From positions 62,001-126,000 of the forward strand of contig CAKPXF010000004.1 of the NCBI GenBank assembly GCA_934201705.1: a stretch of 64,000 bases of DNA, given 5' to 3'. The translations under genes were made by a program, and so were the position numbers. How positions within the stretch are numbered: position 1 is the stretch's first letter; each line of letters starts with the position of its first letter. Origin of the DNA: an uncultured Bacilli bacterium. GTDB taxonomy: Bacteria > Bacillota_I > Bacilli_A > RFN20 > CAG-631. Shown here piece by piece: positions 43,984 to 53,984 of this stretch. The notes under the pieces were generated by a model, which was not told the origin of the DNA, did no database searches, and was given only the letters and a program-made list of their open reading frames with translations.

Positions 43984-46071
43984 ATGTTAAATAAATTCCA
44001 TGACAAAGCTCAAAAGGTAATAGCATTAACTGAAAGTATTGCTTTTGATTTAGGGCAAAGTAGTGTTGGAAGTGAGCATTTATTATTGTCTTTTTTAAAG
44101 ACAAAGGATTGTAAATTAAAGGCTTTACTTGAAAAAGAAAATATAAATTTTGATAGTATAAAAGAAGAAGTAATTAAACTATTTGGAGAAAAAACAAGTA
44201 AACCATTTTATATGGAATATACCTTATCATTTAAAAAGATTTTAGAAAATGCTATTTTAATAGCAAAAAAAAGGAATGAGGAAAAGGTATCTATTGATGT
44301 TTTATCCATTGCCTTACTTGAGCTAAATGATTGTGTGGCTTATGAAATTCTTAGTAAAAAGACAAATAAAATCAATCAAATTTGTCAAGAAATTAAAAAG
44401 CAATTAAAAAGGACTAGTGATTTAGATAATATTTTTGATTTAACTAATTTGAATCAAAAGGCTTTAAAAAATCCACCTATTTTAATGCATAGAGAAAATG
44501 AAATCAAGCAATTAATAGAAGTCTTATTAAGAAAGCAAAAGCAAAATGCTATTATTTTAGGAGAACCTGGAGTTGGAAAAACAGCTTTAGTTGAATATTT
44601 AGCAAGCCTTATAAATAAAGGTGAGGTATGTGAGCAATTAAAGGATAAAAACATTTATGAATTAGATATTGCCTCAATAATTGCTGGAACGAAATATCGT
44701 GGAGAATTTGAAGAAAAGCTAAAAAAGATTTTAAAGAAGGTAAAGGAAGATAAAAATGCTATTCTTTTTATTGATGAGATTCATAATATTATTGGAGCTG
44801 GTGGAGCAGAAGGAGCAATTGATGCTTCAAACATTATAAAGCCTTATTTATCAAGAGGTGAAATATGCTGCATTGGTGCTACGACGTTTGATGAATATAC
44901 TAAATTATTTGAAAAAGAAAAAGCCTTAGAAAGAAGATTTCAGGTAATTAAAATAAATGAACCAACCCTTTTACAAACATATGATATTTTAAAGGCTATT
45001 AAAGGTAGCTTTATTAAATTCCATAAAATAAAAATTAGTGATGAAATACTAGAGACATTAACTTATTTATGTAAGCATTATGTTTTTGATAGGAATTTTC
45101 CTGATAAAGCTATTGATATATTAGATATTGCTTGTGTTAAAGCTAAAAACTCCTTAAAAAGTGAGCTTGATAAGGAAACAATTATTGAAGTTATAGAAAC
45201 TAACTATAATGTTAAAATACAGCTAAATAATAAGGTAGTAGCCTTAAAGGATAAGCTAAATAGTATCTTATTTGGTCAAGAAAAAGCAATTGCTGAAATA
45301 TGTGATCAGCTAAGTTATATTGAGCTTGGAATTAATGATGATAATAAACCACTTGGGGTATTTTTATTTGTAGGTCCAACAGGAGTTGGAAAAACAGAAA
45401 TGGCTAAGCAAATATCAAACTGCTTTTTTGGTAGTAAATATAAATATATTAAGCTTGATATGTCAGAGTATAATGATTCAGCTTGTGTTAGTAAGCTAAT
45501 TGGAGCACCTCCAGGATATGTAGGCTTTGAAAGGCCATCATTATTAGTCGAGCATATGAAAAATAATCCACATAGTGTAGTTGTTTTAGATGAGGTTGAA
45601 AAAGCTAATAGAGATATAATGGATGTTTTCTTAAATGTTTTTGATGAAGGCTATTTTATGGATGCTAGTAAAAGAAAAATTGACTTTACTAATTCAATTA
45701 TTATAATGACTAGTAATCTTGGCTTTTCAGAGGAATTATTCCATAAGGATAAAATAGGATACGTCAATGAAAATAATCATCTCGATGATATTAATAGCGT
45801 TATTAAAAAGCACTTTAGACCAGAGTTTTTAAATAGAATTGATGATATTGTTTATTTTAATTCATTATCAGTAGATACATGTAAAAAGCTAATAGATAGC
45901 TATATACTACAATATCAAAAAAAGATAAGCATTCCTTTAGATTATGAAGCTATAACTAATAATGTTATCAATAACAATGAAATAAAAAGATATGGCGCTA
46001 GAGGAATTAAACGTGAGGTTAAAAAGCAAATAGTTAATCAAATAAGTAAACAAATAGTTTATAAAGCATAA
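43984..46071 (+). CDS. clpC: ClpC/ClpA-type AAA+ unfoldase, short form
   Basis: 695 residues. N-terminal double Clp-N domain (residues 1-~140, starting FHDKAQKVIALTESIA), AAA-1 with Walker A GEPGVGKTA (~194-202), AAA-2 with Walker A GPTGVGKTE (~466) and SEYNDSACVSKLIGAPPGYVGF, and a C-terminal D2-small domain with RPEFLNRIDDIVYF. It is over 100 residues shorter than usual ClpC. After the AAA-1 small domain there is no room for the coiled-coil M-domain (residues ~390-430 run straight into AAA-2). KIGYVNE may be the ClpP-docking loop. No ctsR/mcsAB genes are adjacent. Confidence 0.88.
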   Translation: MLNKFHDKAQKVIALTESIAFDLGQSSVGSEHLLLSFLKTKDCKLKALLEKENINFDSIKEEVIKLFGEKTSKPFYMEYTLSFKKILENAILIAKKRNEEKVSIDVLSIALLELNDCVAYEILSKKTNKINQICQEIKKQLKRTSDLDNIFDLTNLNQKALKNPPILMHRENEIKQLIEVLLRKQKQNAIILGEPGVGKTALVEYLASLINKGEVCEQLKDKNIYELDIASIIAGTKYRGEFEEKLKKILKKVKEDKNAILFIDEIHNIIGAGGAEGAIDASNIIKPYLSRGEICCIGATTFDEYTKLFEKEKALERRFQVIKINEPTLLQTYDILKAIKGSFIKFHKIKISDEILETLTYLCKHYVFDRNFPDKAIDILDIACVKAKNSLKSELDKETIIEVIETNYNVKIQLNNKVVALKDKLNSILFGQEKAIAEICDQLSYIELGINDDNKPLGVFLFVGPTGVGKTEMAKQISNCFFGSKYKYIKLDMSEYNDSACVSKLIGAPPGYVGFERPSLLVEHMKNNPHSVVVLDEVEKANRDIMDVFLNVFDEGYFMDASKRKIDFTNSIIIMTSNLGFSEELFHKDKIGYVNENNHLDDINSVIKKHFRPEFLNRIDDIVYFNSLSVDTCKKLIDSYILQYQKKISIPLDYEAITNNVINNNEIKRYGARGIKREVKKQIVNQISKQIVYKA

Positions 46072-46102
46072 TTATGCCAATACTAAAATTGGGTGATTAT
46101 AT

Positions 46103-46525
46103 ATGCATAAAAAAATATCAATAATAGTTGGACTTGGAAGTATTTTAATGGGATTTATACCATTAAATATTAATAGTAAAAAGGATATTACTTATACGAT
46201 ATATACCTCAAGTATAGTTAAAGCAAATAGAATAAAAGGAGAATTAATAGCATTCTATAAGCAATACTGTTATTCTCCTTTATTAGTTGAAATAGATAAT
46301 AAAATAAAAAATAATATTAATAAGATTGATTACAATGCTAGCTACACTGATCATCAAATAATTATTAACGATGATTCAAGAAAAATAAAAATGACAGGCT
46401 ATTTATATGAATTAAGCCCGTCATCTATTAATTTTAAATATTACTTTACTTCTGCTCCGTTTTCCATTCCAGAAGCAACTTCAATTAATGTTGCTACACT
46501 TTCGGTATTAGACCAGATTTCGTAG
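46103..46525 (+). CDS. Small secreted or membrane-anchored protein of unknown function
   Basis: 140 residues with an N-terminal hydrophobic segment (ISIIVGLGSILMGFIPL), so probably exported or anchored. It starts 31 bp after the Clp gene with GGGTGAT as ribosome site. Its last 28 codons overlap the 3' end of the convergent gene at 46441-47502, an unusually large overlap; this may mean the coding end has been extended by loss of an earlier stop. No family recognised. Confidence 0.55.
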   Translation: MHKKISIIVGLGSILMGFIPLNINSKKDITYTIYTSSIVKANRIKGELIAFYKQYCYSPLLVEIDNKIKNNINKIDYNASYTDHQIIINDDSRKIKMTGYLYELSPSSINFKYYFTSAPFSIPEATSINVATLSVLDQIS

Positions 46526-47502
46526 TTAATTCCATTCATAGTGAAGTGTAATTTATTAATATTACCATTTTTAGTAACATAACCACATATTCCATAAATA
46601 TCTACGATTTCACCATTGATTTCACTAACTACTACTTCTTTATTAGCCTTACTTAATGATTCAAGAATTGTAAAGCTTTGTTTTCCTGAGTACGTTAGCA
46701 TTGTTTGGTTTACATTATCAACAACAATGTTACTTACTTCTTTAATTATAGAATCAACATCAGCATTTGTTGGGTAGCATGGTAGCTCATAAACTGTTGA
46801 AGATGAAGGCGCTGTTAAGTTCTTTTTAGCTTCTTCCATGTTGCTATCAACATTAAAGTAGTTAGTTGCAAAGCTTGGATTGAATTCAACCTTATTAAAG
46901 CTTATTTTAACAGCAGGATCATTATTTGTATCATAAATATGAACCCATTCTGGTTTATATTCCTTAGTTAGCTTCATTTCTTGCCTTGACCATGAAGGCA
47001 TGTTTTTAAAGTCAGGAGTTGAAACAATTAAGTATCCTTCATCAATTTTTGAAATGTCACAATTTTGTTGCATTGTTTCAATCATTGATTGATATAAATA
47101 TGGCTTATGACCATTAAGTGGCCAATCGCCTTTAAATCTATATACTTGATTTAATGCCGGAGTTAATACAAATACACCATCACTATTTTTAATAATCATT
47201 TGCTCTTGTAAAGCTGCTTTGTCATACATAGAAACCTTATATAAGTCAGTATCTGTTCCTTTTTGATAAGAAATTTTAATGTCATACTTTCGACTATCTT
47301 CGCCTTTAAAGAATTCCATGTTAGCTTCCATATAGTAACTAGTTAAGTTATCTAAGGTTTCCTTAGCAGTCTTTTCAACATTATAAGATTTATTTAAAAA
47401 TAGCTTATAAGCTCCAAATGCTAATAGTCCAACAACAATTAAAATAACAACAATTCGTTTAATCCATTTTCCAGTTTTTCCTTCCATAAATTTATTTTTC
47501 AT
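46441..47502 (-). CDS. Membrane-anchored LolA/GerS-like protein
   Basis: 353 residues with one N-terminal TM helix (about residues 14-33, WIKRIVVILIVVGLLAFGAY) and no lipobox Cys. The extracytoplasmic part reads like the LolA-fold/GerS-type domain: YYMEANMEFFKGEDSRKYDIKISYQ, then LTPALNQVYRFKGDWP, and IEVASGM near the end. Such proteins bind lipids or lipid-linked precursors on the outer face of the membrane; GerS takes part in spore cortex work in Clostridioides, but no spore gene is visible here. AAGGTGA lies before the start. Monocistronic. Confidence 0.78.
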   Translation of the reverse strand: MKNKFMEGKTGKWIKRIVVILIVVGLLAFGAYKLFLNKSYNVEKTAKETLDNLTSYYMEANMEFFKGEDSRKYDIKISYQKGTDTDLYKVSMYDKAALQEQMIIKNSDGVFVLTPALNQVYRFKGDWPLNGHKPYLYQSMIETMQQNCDISKIDEGYLIVSTPDFKNMPSWSRQEMKLTKEYKPEWVHIYDTNNDPAVKISFNKVEFNPSFATNYFNVDSNMEEAKKNLTAPSSSTVYELPCYPTNADVDSIIKEVSNIVVDNVNQTMLTYSGKQSFTILESLSKANKEVVVSEINGEIVDIYGICGYVTKNGNINKLHFTMNGINYEIWSNTESVATLIEVASGMENGAEVK

Positions 47503-47612
47503 ATATTCACCTTTTCTCTTTCAAGATAATTTATGAATAAAAATAATTAGATATGACAAAATAGAATAAAAATATTTATATTGGTTAAAATAATTATCAA
47601 GGAGGCAAAAAA

Positions 47613-47837
47613 ATGAATGTAATACAAAAAATTGCTTTAACATTTACAATAATTGGTGCAATTAACTGGGGGCTAGTTGGAATATTTAATTTTAATTTAG
47701 TAGATTATATATTTGGAGTTAATTCAATTATGTCGAGAATTATATATACAGTTGTTGCTATTGCTGGATTAATAAATATAGTAATTTATTTTATTGACTT
47801 AGATACGCCAAAAGTAATAAAAGAAAAAGTAGATTAG
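47613..47837 (+). CDS. DUF378 family small membrane protein
   Basis: 74 residues, two TM helices. The pattern IGAINWGLVGIFNFNLVDYIFG matches DUF378 (YuzA-like). AAGGAGG precedes the start. Stand-alone gene with a strong terminator at 47870. Role unknown. Confidence 0.9.
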   Translation: MNVIQKIALTFTIIGAINWGLVGIFNFNLVDYIFGVNSIMSRIIYTVVAIAGLINIVIYFIDLDTPKVIKEKVD

Positions 47838-47869
47838 GATTTTTATAAATTGATAATAATTAACTAGTG

Positions 47870-47900
47870 CCTCTTGTAAGAATATGCAAGAGGTTTTTTT
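47870..47900 (+). terminator. Rho-independent terminator after the DUF378 gene
   Basis: CCTCTTG, 10-nt loop, CAAGAGG, then seven T. Confidence 0.9.
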
Positions 47901-48106
47901 GGTTGTAAAAAAGATTTCTAATCGGAAATAATAAAAGTAAATAAATTTTTCCGGATTGATGATAAAATGTTTTCAAAAGAAAAATATTTAAATAGAATGC
48001 TTCAAAGAAGAAATAATCATAAACCTACTTCCTTTTATTTTTCATACATTTTATTCCTTAAAAGTTTAGAATGTTGTAAAATATATATGAAAGGTATAGC
48101 TAGTGT

Positions 48107-48532
48107 ATGAATGAACAAGAAATATTAAAAAAACTAAATGAAAAGGAAAACTTTCAATTAACCTTTAAGGTTATTCAAATAACTGATGATTTGCTATTAA
48201 ACGAAGTAGCAAAGCTATTTGATAATGTTGAAATTATTACATCAATTGATAAATCATATGATAAATTATTAAAAGCATATTTAAGAAAAGATAAATATCT
48301 TTTAATAAATGAAAATATTTCTTTTTTATTACCAATTATAATTGTTTTAACCAATGATTATTTATCCTTAATAAAGCCAATGACACCAATATATTGTAAA
48401 ATTAATGATAATAAGAAATTTCAAAATGTTAAAACAAGATGTAACCAAATGCAGCTAAATCAACCAATAAGATTAAAAAATAATGAAGAAATAATTTCTT
48501 TGATTAAAGAGGTAGTTTATGAAAATAATTGA
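48107..48532 (+). CDS. Unknown protein, first gene of the addBA operon
   Basis: 141 residues, no signal peptide, one hydrophobic stretch (about residues 70-88, FLLPIIIVLTNDYLSLI) that could be a buried helix. No family recognised. Its end overlaps the start of addB by 14 bp, so it is translationally coupled to the recombination nuclease. This suggests an accessory role (assembly, regulation or DNA-end handling), purely by context. AAAGG upstream. Confidence 0.7.
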   Translation: MNEQEILKKLNEKENFQLTFKVIQITDDLLLNEVAKLFDNVEIITSIDKSYDKLLKAYLRKDKYLLINENISFLLPIIIVLTNDYLSLIKPMTPIYCKINDNKKFQNVKTRCNQMQLNQPIRLKNNEEIISLIKEVVYENN

Positions 48533-50861
48533 CTATTTATGTAATGATTTAATAATTGTTTCTCCAAATAATATAAAGGATGAAATAGTAAAAGAAATAT
48601 CTTTAGTTGATAAAATGTATTCATATAAAATAATCACAGAAAATGAGCTTAAGGTATCACTTCTTTTTGATTATGATTATAAAGCTATAGTATATTTGAA
48701 AAACAAGCTAAATATTAGTGTAGCTAATGCTATTGAATATATAAATGCTATGTATTATGTTGATGATAAAGCATATAAAAGTGATAAATTAAACGAGTTA
48801 GTAAGTTTAAAAAAGGAATTATTAGAAAATGATTTATTAATCATTGATAATCATTTTAAAAATATTTTAAGAAATAAAAAGATAATTGTTTATGGCTTTG
48901 ATGTTATAAATAAAGAATTAAAAAGATTACTAAGCTTATTAAATAATGATTATCAAATAATCAAAGAGGATTATAATGCTTCAAATAATGTGTGTATATA
49001 TAAATATGAAACATTAGAGGATGAAGTTGATAATACATGCTATAAAATATCTTCAATGCTTAATAATATTGATATAAATAAAATCAAAATAGCTAATGTG
49101 GATAATGATTATTTATTTACCTTTAAAAGATTTGCTAAAATGTATAATTTGGCAATTGATTTTAAAGAAAAAACTGCTCTTTATTCTTTAAAATGCATAA
49201 AGGATTTTGTTAATAGCTTAGCTATTAATAAAAATATTGAAGAATCATTAAAAGCATTAAGTAATGAAAAGGATATTTATAAAGCACTTATAGGTGCTTT
49301 AAATTCCTTAGTTGATGTTGATATTATAAATAACATTGATTTACTTATTTATATTTTAAAGAATACTTATTTAGCTAATAAAAAATATGAAAATGTTATT
49401 GAAATAGTAAATCTTGATAATATCCATTTAAATGCTGATGAATATCTTTTTGTCTTATCTATAAATCAAGGAGTTTATCCTAAAACATTTAAGAATGAAG
49501 ACTTCTTAACTGATAATGAAAAGGAAGAACTAAATATTTCAACTAGTGATGATAAAAACATTTTATCAAAAAAGAAATTTGAAATATTATTAAAGAAAAG
49601 TAGTAATATTATTCTTTCCTATAAAATAAAATCACCATTTAAGGAATATGTTAAATCCTTTGTTATTGATGAATTAAATATTAAGGATAATATTTATAAT
49701 AAGGATTACCATATTACTTATTCATCTCTTGTTGATAAGCTATTTTTAGCCGATGTATATGATAAAACCTATAAAGAAGAAAATGAAGAAAATATATTAG
49801 CATTATATAGTAATTATCAAATAGATTATAAAAGCTATTCAAATAAATTTAAGCCTTTTTCTTCAAGTAAAATAAAAGACTTTATTATTAAAAATCAAAT
49901 TAAGCTTTCTTATTCATCAATTAGTAATTACTTTTTATGTAATTTTAAGTATTATTTAGAAAATTTGTTGAAAATAAAAGTAAATGATAAAACTATTGCT
50001 ACCGATATTGGTAGTATTTATCATTCATTGCTTGAAAAATCATATAAAAATGATTTTAATTATGACAACGAATTTAATAATCAAATAAAGGATATTAGTG
50101 ATAATAAAACCTTATTTTATTTAAATAAATATAAGGATCTAATGAATGATGTTGTTGATTTAATTCATAAAAATGGTGAAAATAGTGAATTAAAAAAAGC
50201 ATTAACAGAAAAAGAAATAATAGTAAAATATGAAGAGCCAATTCCTATTATTTTTAAGGGCTATTTAGATAAAATTTTATATGAAATAAAAGATGATAAA
50301 ACATATGTTGCTATTATTGATTATAAAACTGGCGATGTTGAAGTAGATGTTAATAAAATAAAGTTTGGCTTATCAATGCAGCTACCAATCTATCTTTATT
50401 TATTAAAGCATGCAGCATCCTTTAAGAATGTTGTAGTTTGTGGATTTTACATTCAAAAAATAATGCCAAAGCAATTAAGCTATGGTGATGACTATTTAAA
50501 ATATTTAAGTGATAGTATAGCCTTACAAGGCTATAGTAATTCATCATTTGAAATACTATCACATTTTGATCCAGCCTTTAGTAATTCAACAATGATTAAA
50601 GGCATGAAGCTAACAGCAAAGCAAGAATTTAATAGATTTAGTAAGGTTTTATCAACAAAGCAAATGGATGAAATAACCATTCAGGTTGAAGAATTAATTA
50701 AAAATGCTTTAATTAATATTACTAATTGTAATTTTACTATAAATCCAAAAATATTAAATAATAATAATGAAAGCTGCAAGTTTTGTGATTTTAAGGATTG
50801 CTGCTTTGTATCGTTTAAGGATTATGTATATTTACATGAAGAAAAGCAAGGTGATAAATAA
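48519..50861 (+). CDS. addB: AddB-like helicase/nuclease subunit, reduced form
   Basis: 780 residues, against about 1150 in B. subtilis. The N-terminal region lacks a Walker A motif where AddB usually has one. The C-terminal RecB-type nuclease domain is intact: DIGSIYHSLLE, the core IIDYKTGDV (about residue 602) with QLPIYLYLL, and the AddB-type Fe-S cysteines, one before the nuclease domain (FLCNFKYYL, about 474) and three at the end (CKFCDFKDC, ~754-761). This identifies AddB even though it is short. It ends in TAATG shared with addA. Acts with AddA on double-strand breaks. Confidence 0.82.
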   Translation: MKIIDYLCNDLIIVSPNNIKDEIVKEISLVDKMYSYKIITENELKVSLLFDYDYKAIVYLKNKLNISVANAIEYINAMYYVDDKAYKSDKLNELVSLKKELLENDLLIIDNHFKNILRNKKIIVYGFDVINKELKRLLSLLNNDYQIIKEDYNASNNVCIYKYETLEDEVDNTCYKISSMLNNIDINKIKIANVDNDYLFTFKRFAKMYNLAIDFKEKTALYSLKCIKDFVNSLAINKNIEESLKALSNEKDIYKALIGALNSLVDVDIINNIDLLIYILKNTYLANKKYENVIEIVNLDNIHLNADEYLFVLSINQGVYPKTFKNEDFLTDNEKEELNISTSDDKNILSKKKFEILLKKSSNIILSYKIKSPFKEYVKSFVIDELNIKDNIYNKDYHITYSSLVDKLFLADVYDKTYKEENEENILALYSNYQIDYKSYSNKFKPFSSSKIKDFIIKNQIKLSYSSISNYFLCNFKYYLENLLKIKVNDKTIATDIGSIYHSLLEKSYKNDFNYDNEFNNQIKDISDNKTLFYLNKYKDLMNDVVDLIHKNGENSELKKALTEKEIIVKYEEPIPIIFKGYLDKILYEIKDDKTYVAIIDYKTGDVEVDVNKIKFGLSMQLPIYLYLLKHAASFKNVVVCGFYIQKIMPKQLSYGDDYLKYLSDSIALQGYSNSSFEILSHFDPAFSNSTMIKGMKLTAKQEFNRFSKVLSTKQMDEITIQVEELIKNALINITNCNFTINPKILNNNNESCKFCDFKDCCFVSFKDYVYLHEEKQGDK

Positions 50862-53800
50862 TGGGCTTTGAATATTCTCGCGAACAAAAGGAAGCTATTT
50901 TTTCAAGTGGTGAAAATATTATTGTTTCTGCCGGAGCTGGAAGTGGAAAAACAGCTGTTTTAACTGAAAGAATTAAAAGAATATTGAATGAAGGCACTAA
51001 AGCTAATCAGCTTTTAGTTTTAACATTTACTAATGCTGCTGCTAGTGAAATGAAAGAAAGAATTGTTAAAAAAATGCTTCAGGATGAAAATCTAAAAAAT
51101 AGAATAAGTGAGGTTGATAATGCTTATATTACAACTTTTGATAGCTTTTCTTTAGCAATTGTAAAAAAATATCATATTAAGATGAATTTAAGTGCTAATG
51201 TTTCAATAGTTGATGATTGCTTATTAAATGTTAAAAAGAATGAAATACTTGATAATATATTTAATGAGTATTATTCAATAAATGATATTAATTTTAATAG
51301 ATTAATAAAAGAATTAACTAATAAAAATGATACAACCTTAAAGGAAGAAATATTAAAAATAGCTAGTAAAATTGATTTAAAAACAAATAGAGATGAATTT
51401 TTAAATAGCTATTTAGCTAATTATTTTAATGATGATTATTATAATAAAATATATAATGAATATATAGATTTATTATATGAAAAGCTAGATTTCATTAAAG
51501 AAAATTTAGTATTAATCAAAAATCTTGATGAAGATAAGTTTTTAAAAATATACACTAAGTTACAAGAACTTTTAGATTCTAAATCCTATGAAATGATAAG
51601 TGCTAATTGTAATATTCAATTTCCAATTCTTAAAAACTTAGAAGAAAATATCAAAACATTAAAGGATACTATTAAGGATACATTAGATGAATTAAAGGAA
51701 TTATGCATTTATAAGGATAGTAAGCAAATAAAAGAATGCTACTTTTATAGCTGTGACTATGTTTTAATTTTAATAGATATTTTAAAGAAATACTTTAAGC
51801 AAATTGATGAATATAAATTAAAATATGAAATGTTTGAATTTATTGATATTTCAAAAATGGCAATTAAAGTAGTTCGTGATAATAAAAGCATTCAAAATGA
51901 ACTAAAAAATACCTTTAAGGAAATATTAGTTGATGAATATCAAGATACTAACGATATTCAAGAGGAATTCATTTCCTATATTAGTAATAATAATGTTTAT
52001 ATGGTTGGTGATGTAAAGCAATCAATCTATGGCTTTAGAAATGCTAATCCTTTAATATTTAAGGAAAAATATGATTTATATAGTAAGCATATAAATGGTA
52101 AAAAAATAGATTTAAATAATAACTTTAGAAGTAATAGGGTTGTTTTAAAAACTATTAATGATATCTTTGATCATATAATGGATGATGCTATAGGGAATGC
52201 TAACTTTAAGGAATCACATCGTATGCATTTTGGCTTGCTTGATTATGAAAAGAAAAGCAATGAAAACAAAATAACATTCATACAGTATTTAAAAAATAAA
52301 GATTTATATAAAAGTAAAGATGTTGATATGTTTTATGTAGCTAAGGATATACTTTATAAAATAAATAATAAAGAGCAAGTATATGATAAGGATAGTAAGG
52401 AATTTAGAGATTGTACATATAAGGATTTTGCTATTTTAATGAGTGATAGCTCATTATTTGATAGCTTAGAAAAACTATTATCATATAATCATATACCTTG
52501 TTTAGTTTTTAAAAATGTTGAGGTTGGTAGTGGCGAAATCATTATTTTATTAAAAAACATTGTTAATTTAATTGTTTTAGATTATAGCAAAATATATGAT
52601 GAATCATTTAAGCATTCATTTTTAAGCGTTGCCCGTTCTTTTATAATGTCTTATAGTGATGAAGAAATTTTTGATTATTTATCATTAAATACCTTTAAGG
52701 AAAGCCAACTATATAATATTATTCATAAGCTTTCAAAGGAAATATGTATAAAGCCTTTTGTTAATGTTTTTGAAGAAATATTAGATGAATTTAATATTTA
52801 TGAAAAATTAATTACTATTGGTAATGTTAAACAAAATATAACAAGAATTGAATATTTATTAAATTTAATTTCTTCATTTGAAAAGCTAGATTTAACAATT
52901 TTTGATTTTAATAGCTATATTGATAGTATTTATAAAAATAATGATAAAATGGAATTTCAATCATCTGGCTTAACATCTAATAAGGTTAAAATAATGACAA
53001 TTCATAAATCAAAGGGCTTAGAATTTCCGATAGTTTATTTTATTAATAATGATAAGGAATTTAATAAAAGCGAATATAAGGATAAATTGATTTATGATAA
53101 TAAATATGGCTTTATTGCTCCATTTTATTTAAATGGTGAAGGAAAGAATATTAACTTTTTATTAATGAAGGAAAATAATAAGGTTAGTATGATTTCAGAA
53201 AAAATACGTTTACTATATGTAGCTTTAACAAGAGCTAGAGAGCAAATGATAGTATTAAATCAATTAACTGGTAAGGAATATGCTTTAGATGATGAAATAT
53301 TTTCAATTGCTTATCGAAAAAAATATAATAGCTTTAAAGCTATTTATGCTTCCTTAAATAATGTTTTAAAAGACAACATAAAAGAAATTGATCCATTAAC
53401 ACTTAATATTAATGATGATTATTTAAAAGCTAGTAGTGCTAATTATAATGATTATTTTAAAAAAATCGATAGTAAAATAGTAAACAAAACTAATATAAAT
53501 AATTCACATGAAATTACTTTAGCTCATGCTTCTAAGGATGAAGTATCATTAATTGAAGAAAGCATTAAAGAAATCATGGAAAAGGGTATAGCTTATCATG
53601 AATTATTTGAAGGTGTTGATTTTAAAAACTATGATGCTTCTTTATATAATAAGAATGAAAATAAATTAATTACTAGCTTTTTAAATCAAGATATAAATAA
53701 AAATATTAAAAATGCTAATATTTATAAGGAATATGAATTTATTTATCTTGATGATAATAAGCAAATACATGGGATTATTGACCTAATGCTTGAATATGAT

Positions 53801-53962
53801 ACTTATATTAATATTATTGATTATAAGCTATCACATACTGAAGATGAAGCTTATATAAAGCAATTAAATAGCTATAAAAAATATATTGAAGGTAAAAGCA
53901 ATAAAAAGGTTAATATTTATTTATACTCAATATTAAAAAACGAAATAATAAGATTAAATTAA
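50861..53962 (+). CDS. addA: AddA helicase-nuclease subunit
   Basis: 1033 residues, somewhat shorter than the ~1230 of B. subtilis. UvrD-type helicase motifs: SAGAGSGKTAVLTERI (Walker A, ~24-39), LTFTNAAASEMKERI (Ia), DEYQDTN (II, ~358), GDVKQSIYGFRNA (III), IMTIHKSKGLEFP (V) and LYVALTRARE (VI). The C-terminal nuclease has GIIDLMLE and IIDYKLSH (~970-990). It processes broken ends to single-stranded 3' tails for RecA. The ATG overlaps the addB stop by one base. Confidence 0.93.
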   Translation: MGFEYSREQKEAIFSSGENIIVSAGAGSGKTAVLTERIKRILNEGTKANQLLVLTFTNAAASEMKERIVKKMLQDENLKNRISEVDNAYITTFDSFSLAIVKKYHIKMNLSANVSIVDDCLLNVKKNEILDNIFNEYYSINDINFNRLIKELTNKNDTTLKEEILKIASKIDLKTNRDEFLNSYLANYFNDDYYNKIYNEYIDLLYEKLDFIKENLVLIKNLDEDKFLKIYTKLQELLDSKSYEMISANCNIQFPILKNLEENIKTLKDTIKDTLDELKELCIYKDSKQIKECYFYSCDYVLILIDILKKYFKQIDEYKLKYEMFEFIDISKMAIKVVRDNKSIQNELKNTFKEILVDEYQDTNDIQEEFISYISNNNVYMVGDVKQSIYGFRNANPLIFKEKYDLYSKHINGKKIDLNNNFRSNRVVLKTINDIFDHIMDDAIGNANFKESHRMHFGLLDYEKKSNENKITFIQYLKNKDLYKSKDVDMFYVAKDILYKINNKEQVYDKDSKEFRDCTYKDFAILMSDSSLFDSLEKLLSYNHIPCLVFKNVEVGSGEIIILLKNIVNLIVLDYSKIYDESFKHSFLSVARSFIMSYSDEEIFDYLSLNTFKESQLYNIIHKLSKEICIKPFVNVFEEILDEFNIYEKLITIGNVKQNITRIEYLLNLISSFEKLDLTIFDFNSYIDSIYKNNDKMEFQSSGLTSNKVKIMTIHKSKGLEFPIVYFINNDKEFNKSEYKDKLIYDNKYGFIAPFYLNGEGKNINFLLMKENNKVSMISEKIRLLYVALTRAREQMIVLNQLTGKEYALDDEIFSIAYRKKYNSFKAIYASLNNVLKDNIKEIDPLTLNINDDYLKASSANYNDYFKKIDSKIVNKTNINNSHEITLAHASKDEVSLIEESIKEIMEKGIAYHELFEGVDFKNYDASLYNKNENKLITSFLNQDINKNIKNANIYKEYEFIYLDDNKQIHGIIDLMLEYDTYINIIDYKLSHTEDEAYIKQLNSYKKYIEGKSNKKVNIYLYSILKNEIIRLN

Positions 53963-53984
53963 AAAGAACCTTTCAGTTCTTTTT
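53961..53984. terminator. Bidirectional terminator embedded in the converging gene ends
   Basis: AAAAAGAAC, 6-nt loop, GTTCTTTTT. The left arm contains the addA stop and the right arm forms the last codons of the DUF523 gene (stop at 53973), so the terminator lies inside the coding end. Confidence 0.8.

Noticed and set aside
47967..48109. Small plus-strand ORF (about 43 residues) before the addB operon
   Set aside because: No clear ribosome site, mixed composition, and its end merely touches the next start; not enough support.
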